DNA of 48,647 nt from Deltaproteobacteria bacterium (GTDB taxonomy: Bacteria; Myxococcota_A; Polyangia; JAAYKL01). The notes beneath the pieces are model-generated. The model saw only the letters and a list, made by a program, of their open reading frames with translations, did no database searches and had not been told where the DNA came from. Positions within the stretch are counted from its first letter, which is position 1. The number at the start of each line of letters is the position of its first letter. The DNA is taken from positions 1 to 48,647 of the forward strand of contig JAKQNG010000272.1 in NCBI GenBank assembly GCA_029565915.1. Direction: 5' to 3'. Below are positions 24,953-33,200 of this stretch, piece after piece. The translations under genes were made by a program, and so were the position numbers.

Positions 24953-25666
24953 TCAGTATTCCGGATCAGCGAAGGTGCAGTTGTGGAGCGTAACGGTCTG
25001 GTTGTGGTGTTTCTCCGCAATGGTTGTCTGGTTGATGATTTCAAATCGCGGATCACCGATGATCCTTGTTTTCGCCTCTTCGTCCCTGTCGCTGCATCCT
25101 CCCGCTCCACAGAAAATTTTCGTGTAGTAACCGTGACTTGCTTTCTCGAATACCGTTCCGAAACTGTCTGAACAGTTGGTTTTCCAGAAACCCACATAGG
25201 GATAATTCACATCGAATTCCAGGGTGCTCTCCACATCGGAACTGTCCCGAACGGTTTTATCTCCGAATTGAAAGTACAGGCGACTGACGGCAAACAGAGA
25301 ACAGAAAACAATCACTGGCAGCAATGAGACAGGTATTCGAGTTATCCGCCGCCGGATGGTTCGTGTATTCCTCCATATCAGAATGCACGCGAAGACCTGC
25401 CACAGTAGAAAGCACCTTCCCAGGATACAGGAGGCCCAGAGGAGAATCTGAAATTGAATCTGACCTGCGTGCGCAGGCGAAACGCGCGAACCGGAGACAA
25501 TGACGAACAGGAGCAGGAAGAATGATGGAACCATCCAGCCGTTCAGGATCGTACGTCCGGGGCCGGCATCACCCCGCCACATGTTTCGAAAGATGCCCAT
25601 TGGCTGAAGAAACCCGAGAAAATCCAGGGCAAAGTGCACTTTGTCAAATCGCCCGTTCCGCGTCAT
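24953..25666 (-). CDS. Unknown membrane protein with Cys-containing C-terminal domain
   Basis: 237 residues. Three hydrophobic segments (about residues 45-62, 72-98 and 110-130) are followed by a soluble, probably extracytoplasmic domain of about 105 residues with four Cys (FWKTNCSD, IFCGAGGC, LHNCTF). The codons and base composition are visibly less GC-rich than the neighbours, suggesting acquisition or relaxed evolution. Upstream Shine-Dalgarno is weak; internal Met residues at 23, 29 and 45 are alternative starts. I do not recognise the family. It is convergent with the glycosidase-like gene. Confidence 0.65.
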   Translation of the reverse strand: MTRNGRFDKVHFALDFLGFLQPMGIFRNMWRGDAGPGRTILNGWMVPSFFLLLFVIVSGSRVSPAHAGQIQFQILLWASCILGRCFLLWQVFACILIWRNTRTIRRRITRIPVSLLPVIVFCSLFAVSRLYFQFGDKTVRDSSDVESTLEFDVNYPYVGFWKTNCSDSFGTVFEKASHGYYTKIFCGAGGCSDRDEEAKTRIIGDPRFEIINQTTIAEKHHNQTVTLHNCTFADPEY

Positions 25667-25735
25667 CTTGAAGAGTATCGTACACCTGTCTGGTGGAAAC
25701 GGCAGGGATGTTTTGTGGAGGCGTGAAGCGGGAAT

Positions 25736-25770
25736 AAAAAATCCGGGGCGGGCCCTTTCGAACCCGCCCC
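25736..25770 (-). terminator. Rho-independent terminator after the START-like gene
   Basis: Read on the minus strand, GGGGCGGG (25770-25763), a 10-base loop and CCCGCCCC (25752-25745) form a perfect 8-bp GC stem. GGA and a TTTTTT run (25741-25736) follow. It sits 45 bases after the stop of the gene at 25815-26459. Confidence 0.85.
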
Positions 25771-25814
25771 GTCTGCAAAGGAAAGGAGCCAGGAGATGCG
25801 GCGGTGCCGGAGAG

Positions 25815-26459
25815 CTACTTCCGGGCCGTCGCGGTAAAGTATTTGCGGCCGGCCGGAGTGGACAGCCATCTTTTAATGTTGGACGGAGCGCCGACGAGCT
25901 GGTGTTCCACCATGGGATGCCAGTCGTCGTTCATGAGATTCACCACGCCCATGGGCACTTTGGCCGATACGACGTAGGCCACCAGGGTCCGGCCGCCTTC
26001 CTGGGGGAAGAGGCGCCAGTAGCCACGGGCCATGAGGATGTCATGGGGGCGGTTTTCAACCAGCTCGAACGACAGCGTGTATTTCGAGCGATCCTGCTTC
26101 AGCTCGACGAAGTACTCGAGGTTGATGAGCTTGTATCCCATCTTGTAGTGGACCAGCGAGAGGTCTCCGCGCTTCTCCACTTCCTTGACGGAGGTCGTCG
26201 CATCGAAAATCCGGTGATAGGCGCTGTAGTCCTGGATGGCCTGCCAGACGACGTCCACCGGCGCTTCGATCAGGGTGTAGGACGAACCGCCGTAGAAGCC
26301 CTGTCTTCCGGAATTGGCCAGAGGCTTGCGGATGGTCCGCCCCGCCTGCAGGTTGTCCTTGTCTTCCGCGGACAGGGTGACCGCCTGCACGGGAAGCGCA
26401 CACAGAAGAGCAGTGACAATGAACGCAATGCCTGAAACAGTTCTGGTCGTGTTTTTCAT
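25815..26459 (-). CDS. Exported START/SRPBCC-fold protein
   Basis: 214 residues from ATG 26459 with GGAG upstream; the longer frame before it is not protein-like. The signal peptide MKNTTRTVSGIAFIVTALLC ends near PVQA. The mature part has the SRPBCC (START/polyketide-cyclase-like) pattern: SYTLIEAPVDVVWQAIQDYSAYHRIF, then KEVEKRGD, YKMGYKLINLEYFVEL, ARGYWRLFPQEGGRTLVAYVV, and a C-terminal helix. The fold makes a hydrophobic pocket, so it may bind or carry a lipid in the periplasm. The gene is followed by a strong terminator and is divergent from the pseudokinase gene. Confidence 0.82.
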   Translation of the reverse strand: MKNTTRTVSGIAFIVTALLCALPVQAVTLSAEDKDNLQAGRTIRKPLANSGRQGFYGGSSYTLIEAPVDVVWQAIQDYSAYHRIFDATTSVKEVEKRGDLSLVHYKMGYKLINLEYFVELKQDRSKYTLSFELVENRPHDILMARGYWRLFPQEGGRTLVAYVVSAKVPMGVVNLMNDDWHPMVEHQLVGAPSNIKRWLSTPAGRKYFTATARK

Positions 26460-26683
26460 GGTGGTAGCTCCGGGTCTCATGGTTCGCATCTCCTGCCTGA
26501 ATAGACTGGAACCGGGGGCAGGATATTTCAAAAAAGTCGGAATTTTTTCACCTGCCTCGATTCCTCGCGGGAATTCTGTCGCAAAAAGCATTCCAATCTG
26601 CACGATTTCAGCCATGCGGTACTACCGATAATGAATAGTGAATTATTCTGATGAGTTAAGGCCGATCCCGATGAATCAATGGA

Positions 26684-26712
26684 TTGTCATTTACATATTT
26701 GTCGGCTATCTT
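26684..26712 (+). promoter_or_regulatory. Strong sigma70-like promoter for the pseudokinase gene
   Basis: TTGTCA (26684-26689), a 17-base spacer and TATCTT (26707-26712) lie 46 bases before ATG 26759. They are in the AT-richer part of a 299-base divergent gap (26460-26758) in which I see no other gene. A short dyad (GAATA...TATTC) sits upstream near 26635-26650. Confidence 0.55.
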
Positions 26713-26758
26713 ATGGCGCTCTTTTGCAACACTTGATTGCAGGACTTGTGAGTTGACC

Positions 26759-28630
26759 ATGCCACAGATGATATCCAAAGGTACCGTTCTCAGTGATCGC
26801 TTTGTCGTGGAATCCTTCGCGAATGAAGGCGACATGGGACAGGTATACCGGGCACTGGACCAGAAGACCGGTCAGCCCGTGGCCCTCCGCGTTGTGCCGT
26901 TGTCGATTCTCCGCCGGGATGACATCGATCACATCAAGGCGCGGATGCAGCAGGCCTGTGCCCTTCAGCACAAGAACATCCGTTCCACCTTCGGCATGGG
27001 AATGACCGAAGAATACCTGTTCATCGCCGCGGAGTGGGTGGATGGCTACAACCTGCAGACCCAGTTGCAGAAACGTGAAGGGGATCACAAGCGGTTTTCC
27101 TTCAAGGGTGCGTACAACATCATCGGACACGTGTGTAATGCGCTGGCCCACGCCCACGATGCGGGGACCTATCACGGGTCGCTCAATCCCCGTGCCATTC
27201 TCATTAATCGGGCCGGGCGGGTGAAGGTGCACGACTGGGCGCTGTCCACGGTCCGCATCGCCAAGCCCGATTACGCGGGTCGCGGGAGTACGGAATCCTC
27301 CTTCTGGGCACCGGAGGTACTGAAGAATCCGCGCGAAGCCACAACCCGGTCTGATATCTTTTCGCTGGGTGCGATTTTTTATGTGCTGATCACCGGTCGC
27401 ACGCCGGAGCGCCCGCTGCGGGCACCGAGCAAGCTGGGTTTTTCACCCGAAGTGGACAACGTGATTGCCCGCTGCATGTCGGCCGATCCCAGGCAGCGCT
27501 TCATGTCCGCCAAGGAGGTGAAGCAGGCGATCTCCCAGCTGGCGAAGTCCGAAACCGCGGGCAATGATGCGGCGGAATCGGCGGGAACGTCCACCGCGGT
27601 GGACGACAGCCTGGGCATTGACATCGACATTGAATTTGATCCGTCGGCGACTCAGGACGTGGTTCCCGTACAGCCACCTGCCGGCGGGATGCTGAATGCG
27701 CCGGGTCTGCCCCCGCCTCCCAGTGCGCCGAAGCCCCTGGGTGTGGAGATGGACGGGCGGGCGTCCATCATCGATATGGGTGCCGTGCTGGCCAATACCG
27801 CTCAGTCGGAGGCTGCCCGCTGGATGGTTCAGAAGGACAAATTTGACCACGGTCCGTTCTCGGATCGGGAACTCATTCAGATGATTCTGCGCGGCGAGGT
27901 TATCGGGAATCACAAGCTGGCCAACATGGACACGGGTGTGCGGAAAAAGGTGCGCGCGTGGGGCGACTTTGACGAGTACCTGGAACGCTATCGCATCAAG
28001 AAAAAGGAAATGGAGGAACAGGCGGCGCTGGTGCGTGCCGAAAAGGCGGAAACCCGCGGCCTGTTCTTCAAGGTGGTGGTGGCGCTGGGCGTGCTCGGCG
28101 TCATCGGCCTCGCGGTGGGCGGCTATTTTTTAAGCCGCAAGCTGCGTGAGGAAAAGCAGCTGGGCCCTCAGGAGATGGTGGATGCCTTCGACAGTGGTGA
28201 AATTCAGATCAAGATGGGCGGCGGAACGCTGGATGGCCAGAAGGGCCGGGGCCGACGGGGCGGTCGGCGGGGCGGTCGCGGTGGTGGCGGTGGTTCGGTG
28301 GATGGCGGCATGAGTTATGAAGACGCCATGAACACGGCCATGTCCATGGGTGACCTGAGCGGTGCCGGCGGCAGGGCCCTGACCGCCGAGGACATCAACG
28401 CGATCATGAGTCGCAATGTGAGAAAGTTTCTTCCGTGTATCGCCGGTGAATCGGTGACGCGCGTGGACATTGATATTGCCGTGGACGGGGAAGGTCGTGT
28501 GATGGGCGCATCCGCTCGCCAGGGCAGCGAAAAGATGAAGAGCTGTGTGGTCCGCACCACCCGTTCCATCAAGTTCCCGCCGTCCAATCAGCCCCGCACG
28601 GCCACTACCTGGTATTTCGAGCTCTACTGA
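26759..28630 (+). CDS. Membrane-anchored Ser/Thr pseudokinase with GYF-like domain and AgmX/TonB-type C-terminus
   Basis: 623 residues from ATG 26759. The Hanks-type kinase fold (about residues 8-260) is complete in outline but altered at catalytic sites. The ATP-site Lys position is R44 (VALRVV), HRDLKPxN reads H139-G-S141-L-N-P-R-A146, and DFG reads D159-W-A. The APE motif (WAPEVL) and SDIFSLG remain. A Pro-rich linker leads to a GYF_2-like domain (about 350-412; FDHGPFSDRELIQMI). Then come a charged helix, one membrane segment (about 440-464), a Gly/Arg-rich stretch and a C-terminal AgmX/TonB-like domain with CVVRTTRSIKFPP. It probably links cytoplasmic sensing to the envelope. The next gene starts directly after its stop. 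Confidence 0.85.
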   Translation: MPQMISKGTVLSDRFVVESFANEGDMGQVYRALDQKTGQPVALRVVPLSILRRDDIDHIKARMQQACALQHKNIRSTFGMGMTEEYLFIAAEWVDGYNLQTQLQKREGDHKRFSFKGAYNIIGHVCNALAHAHDAGTYHGSLNPRAILINRAGRVKVHDWALSTVRIAKPDYAGRGSTESSFWAPEVLKNPREATTRSDIFSLGAIFYVLITGRTPERPLRAPSKLGFSPEVDNVIARCMSADPRQRFMSAKEVKQAISQLAKSETAGNDAAESAGTSTAVDDSLGIDIDIEFDPSATQDVVPVQPPAGGMLNAPGLPPPPSAPKPLGVEMDGRASIIDMGAVLANTAQSEAARWMVQKDKFDHGPFSDRELIQMILRGEVIGNHKLANMDTGVRKKVRAWGDFDEYLERYRIKKKEMEEQAALVRAEKAETRGLFFKVVVALGVLGVIGLAVGGYFLSRKLREEKQLGPQEMVDAFDSGEIQIKMGGGTLDGQKGRGRRGGRRGGRGGGGGSVDGGMSYEDAMNTAMSMGDLSGAGGRALTAEDINAIMSRNVRKFLPCIAGESVTRVDIDIAVDGEGRVMGASARQGSEKMKSCVVRTTRSIKFPPSNQPRTATTWYFELY

Positions 28631-29197
28631 TTGAAAAGGTTTCGGTTTTTTATGCGCGGAGCGGCTATTTTATTTTGTCTTTCCGCACTGACCGCCTGCA
28701 ACAGCAATGCTCCTTCTCCGGGAGCATCTCCGACAGCGGAAGCACCATCTTCGTTTTTTCCGACGGCCGCGGAAATCCGCCGGGCCGAGGAAAACCAGCT
28801 GGAGCAGAAAGCCGAGAAGACCCTGTCCGGTTTTGACGGAATTGAGCGGGCGCGGGTTCATATTTCGCTACCGGACAATCGATTGAATGCCCGACAGCAG
28901 CATCCGGCCCGCGCCACTGCGGTGATCTGGAAAAAGAAGAACGGCACCATCCGCAATGACCGGGTTCGCGCGGTGGTGGCCAGCGTGTCCCTGGAGCTGG
29001 ATGCGCAGAATGTGGAAGTGATCCTGAATCGGCCGGATGCAACATCGGGTAAAGGGTCCGGCGCCCGGGCGGATTCTCCCTATCGATTGATACTAGTCGT
29101 TGTACTTCTGATTTGTCTGACCGGCGCCATGGGCATGATGGCCGTCGGGGTTCGCCGGCGGATGGCCAACCGGCGTCAGACCGGCAATGTGAAATAG
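28631..29197 (+). CDS. SctJ/FliF ring-building-motif lipoprotein (orphan)
   Basis: 188 residues from TTG 28631, directly after the pseudokinase stop; ATG 28652 is the alternative start. N-terminal signal with lipobox ALTAC (C23), then a flexible stretch. Residues about 50-135 match the second ring-building motif of YscJ/SctJ and FliF: ENQLEQKAEKTLSGFDGIER, ARVHISLPD, then RATAVIW, and VRAVVASVSLELDAQNVEVIL. A single membrane helix (about 150-175) and a short basic tail follow, the SctJ end layout. The first ring-building domain of SctJ is missing. No other type III secretion or flagellar gene is in the window. The 3' end overlaps the convergent gene by 22 bases. Confidence 0.75.
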   Translation: MKRFRFFMRGAAILFCLSALTACNSNAPSPGASPTAEAPSSFFPTAAEIRRAEENQLEQKAEKTLSGFDGIERARVHISLPDNRLNARQQHPARATAVIWKKKNGTIRNDRVRAVVASVSLELDAQNVEVILNRPDATSGKGSGARADSPYRLILVVVLLICLTGAMGMMAVGVRRRMANRRQTGNVK

Positions 29198-30264
29198 AAG
29201 GTGGCGCCCTGTCCCGGTCGGGCCTCGGCCCGGATGTCGCCGTCGTGGCATCGGATGATCCGCTGCACCGTGGCCAGGCCGATGCCGTTTCCGGTAAAAT
29301 CTGCATCGCTGTGCAGGCGGCTGAAGAGCCGGAAGAGCCGGGGTGCCGACTTCATGTCAAATCCGGCGCCATTGTCCCGGACGAAGACGGTGATGCCGCG
29401 ATCTGTGTCACAGGTGCCCACTTCGATGCGCGGGTGATCGGCTTTTCTCGTGTATTTCCAGGCATTGCCCAGAAGGTTCTCCATGACGTTGCGCAACAGT
29501 CCCGGGTCGCCGGTTACGCGGATGTCCGGCTCAATTTCGAAGGCCGTTCCGGAGTCCGATTGTCCGGCTGTCAGGGTGTGCACAATGTCGTTGGCAATGG
29601 CCGTGATGTCGACGGACTGTTTGTCGGGCGTCCGGCCTGACAGTCGCGACAGGGACAACATGTCTTCGATCATCGTATTCATGCGTCGGATCGCGGCGCG
29701 GATCTGCCGCAGGTTTTCCAGCCCGTTGCCGTCGAGAACCGGTCCGTAGTCATCCTCGAGAATCGAACTGAAGATGTCCATGGCGTGAAGTGGGCCTCGC
29801 AGGTCGTGGGAGATCGATCGGTTGAAGGCTTCGAGCTCTTCGTTGGCGGCCTCCAGTCGACGGCGATGAATGCGGTTCTCCCTGATCAGGGTGGCCTTCT
29901 CGATGCACTTGCGGATGGAGTAGTGCAGGATGTCCAGATCGGCAATCGGCTTTGGAAAGAAGTCCCAGGCCCCGAGGCGCAGGGCTTTGACCACATCCTG
30001 CAGGTTGTCGGTGCCCGAGATGACAATCGTGGGCAGTTCGGGAAACCGGCTGTTGATTTCGCGGAGGATCGCAAATCCGTCCACGACAGGCATACGGATG
30101 TCGGTAATGACCACCTGCAGGCGATCGTCCAGCAGGGACAGGCCGTTTTGGCCGTCGGTCGCCCCAAGGACACTGTAACCCTGGTCTTCGAGATACATCG
30201 TTGCGGACAGAAGAATGGTGGCGTCGTCTTCAATGATGAGAATTCTGGGTTGTTCTCTGTTCAT
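29176..30264 (-). CDS. Response regulator-histidine kinase hybrid
   Basis: 362 residues. Receiver domain at the N-terminus (D55 in VVITDIRMP, acidic pair in IIEDD, K105 in FFPKP), a helical linker, then HisKA with phospho-acceptor H153 (SISHDLRGPLH) and a HATPase domain (N-box NLLGNAWKYT, DNGAGFD, GNGIGLATV). It has no membrane segment, so it is a cytoplasmic REC-HK hybrid that probably receives a phosphate from another kinase and transmits onwards. It is 20 bases after the glycogen synthase-phosphorylase fusion and likely the last gene of that operon, suggesting a link to carbon-reserve status. Confidence 0.9.
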   Translation of the reverse strand: MNREQPRILIIEDDATILLSATMYLEDQGYSVLGATDGQNGLSLLDDRLQVVITDIRMPVVDGFAILREINSRFPELPTIVISGTDNLQDVVKALRLGAWDFFPKPIADLDILHYSIRKCIEKATLIRENRIHRRRLEAANEELEAFNRSISHDLRGPLHAMDIFSSILEDDYGPVLDGNGLENLRQIRAAIRRMNTMIEDMLSLSRLSGRTPDKQSVDITAIANDIVHTLTAGQSDSGTAFEIEPDIRVTGDPGLLRNVMENLLGNAWKYTRKADHPRIEVGTCDTDRGITVFVRDNGAGFDMKSAPRLFRLFSRLHSDADFTGNGIGLATVQRIIRCHDGDIRAEARPGQGATFYFTLPV

Positions 30265-30284
30265 CGAGTCGGAGCGAGGGTTCG

Positions 30285-33200
30285 CTATGCCCAGTGCACG
30301 ATACCCGTTTCCTGGGTGCAGGTCAGCAGCGGATGGGTGGGAACCACCCGGATGGCATATCGAAACGTGCCGCTGCGCTGCAGGCGATGGGAGAGGCTGT
30401 AGGTGAAGACGGTCGGATCGACGCCTTCTACATGTTGCATCTCCACGGTTTTCATTTCGCCGGAGTCGCCCCGTTCTCCGCTGTCGTGACCGATGATGAG
30501 TTCTGCCCGGATCTCGTCTGCTTTCATGCGTCCCGGTACAACGGTCATTTCGATTTCCAGCGGTCGGTTGGCCGGCAACAGGTCGCCATCGAGCCCTTTG
30601 ATGCGGATATGTTCAATCTGTACCGTGGAGAAGCGCGCCTTGATGCTTCGTTTCCATTCGGTGAGCGCGTTGATGCCCCGGAAACCGTCCGCCGTGAGCT
30701 TGACCGCGCGGCGAGCGGTGGGAATGTACAGGCGCTCATGGTATTCGTGGACCATGCGCATGGTGGAGAACATGGGCGCGAGTTTTTTCAGAGCGTCCTT
30801 CATGCGCTTGACCCAGGCCACCGGCACACCGTCCCCATTGACTTCGTAATATGTTGGCAGGATTTCGGACAGAAGGACATTGAAGAGCGCGTTGTTGTCC
30901 ATCTCGTCCTGATGGTCGCGGTTGAGCGGCATGGCGTTGGAGACAATGGCGTAGCCCACGTTGTCGTCAAACGCCTCGTCCCACCAGCCGTCCAGAATGG
31001 AGCAGTTGATGCCGCCGTTGGGCACGACCTTCATGCCGCTGGTGCCGCTGGCCTCGTGGGGACGGACCGGCGTGTTCAGCCAGACGTCGACGCCCTGGGT
31101 GAGCAGGCGGCCGAGCTTCATGCTGTAGTTTTCAACGTAGAAGATCTTGCCCTTGAACTCTGCGGTACGGGATTCTTCCACGATGCGCTTGATGAGTTCC
31201 TTGCCCAGGGTGTCTGCGGGATGGGCCTTTCCCGCAAAGATGATCTGCACCGGGCGCTTGGGATTGTTGACCAGTGCCGCCAGGGATTCCCGATGACGGA
31301 AGAGGAGGGCGGCTCGCTTGTAGGTGGCAAATCGCCTCGCAAACCCGATGGTGAGGGCATCCGGGTTGAGCATTTCCAGCGATTCTTTGATGAACCGCGG
31401 CTTTTCGCCCCGGCGGCTGTAATCTTCGAAGAGTTTCTTTTTCAGCGTGTCGATCATCCGCTTTTTCTGCGTGCGGTGCTCGTGCCAGAGGGACTCGTTG
31501 GGAATCTGGTCAACGTCGGCCCACACCAGCGGATCGTCGTGGTTTTCGTCCCAGGTGATGTCCAGGAACTGCCCGAGCAAACGCTTGATGTCTTCGCCGA
31601 TCCACGACGTCAGGTGAATGCCGTTGGTGATGGAGGTGATGGGCACTTCATCCCGATCGAGTTCCTTCCAGACGTCCTGCCACATTTCCCGGCACACCTT
31701 GCCATGCAGCTTTGACACACCGTTGGCCATGCTGGAGAGCTTCAGCGCCAGCACGGTCATGGAAAACGCCCGGGTCTGGTCGTCCGCCCGGGACATGCCC
31801 ATTTCCAGCAGCTGCTCAAAGGAGATGGCGATTTTCGGCGCGAAATCGCCGAAGTACTGCTCCATGAGCGAGACGTCGAAGGTTTCGTTGCCGGCGGGTA
31901 CCGGCGTGTGCGTGGTAAACACCGTGGAGGCCTTGACCATTTCGCGGGCAGTGGAGAAATCGAGGCCGTTGTTGCGCATGTAGCGCTCAATTCGTTCGAA
32001 CAGCAGGAAGCCGCAATGGCCCTCATTCATGTGGTACACGCTGGGCCGCAGTCCGAGCTTGTCTTCGATGAAGCGGACACCGCCCATGCCCAGCACGATT
32101 TCCTGTTCGATGCGGGTCTTCTTGCCGCCGCCGTAAAGCTTGGCCGATATCATGCGGTCGTCGGGGTGGTTTTCTTCCACATCCGTGTCCAGCAGGTAGA
32201 GGGTGATGCGGCCCACGTGGACCTGCCAGATTTTTGCCACCACCTCCCGCCCCGGCAGCGAAACGGAGATGCGCACTTCCTGGTTGTCCTGATCCCGCAG
32301 GGCTTCCACCGGAAGGCTGGAGGGATCGAGGGGCGGATAGAGTTCCATCTGCATGCCGTCGACGCCGATCTGCTGCTGGAAATAGCCGTTTTTGTACAGG
32401 AAGCCCACGCCGATGAGGGGCAGGTTCAGGTCCGAGGCCGATTTCATGTGGTCGCCGGAAAGCACGCCGAGGCCGCCCGAATAAATGGGCAGGCATTCGT
32501 GGATACAGAATTCCATGGAGAAGTAGGCTACGGGCGTTTTCGGCCCGAGGGCGTCTCCCGCATCGTAGCGGCGCCCCGGTCCGGCCAGGTATTTTTCGAA
32601 TTCCGCCGTGATGCGGTTGTATTTCTTCACATATAACGGGTCGGACGTGCGGGCCTCCAGCCGATTGGCCGCCACCTGCTCCAAAAAGAGGACGGGATTG
32701 GAGTTGGTTTCTTCCCAGAGTGCCGGATCCACGTCGGAAAAGAGCTCGCAGGCCTCGGGATGCCACGCCCACCAGAGGTTGTAGGCGAGTTTTGACAGCT
32801 TGCTGAATTCCTTGGGCAGCTTGGGCGCCACGGTGAGGCGGCGGTAGTGGGGACCGGCGCCCATGGCACCTTTGAAGAGAATGAAGAGATCGTCGGATGC
32901 GCTGGACGTATCGAGTGAATTGAGTCGCTTTTCCGTGATGATGGCCGCGGCGGCATAGCTCTTCTGGTAGTTCTGGTAAAAATTGGACCAGCTGGCCATT
33001 TCGGCAATGTTGCGCGCCCGCGTCCGGATGGCGCCGATGTCGGCGGGATTGAGCTGGGCGAACTGGGTGAGGGAGGCCGTCAGCGCGTCACCGGCGGCGG
33101 CATAGGATCTGTTGGCCCGCTCGATGATGGTCACCGCGTTTTCGTGGTTGATGTTCAGGTCCTGCGCCCAGCGACCGAAACCGGCGAGGTCGGATGTGAT

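Noticed and set aside
28631-29197. Full type III secretion SctJ
   Set aside because: Only the second ring-building motif is present and no partner genes are nearby, so it is called an SctJ-like orphan rather than sctJ.
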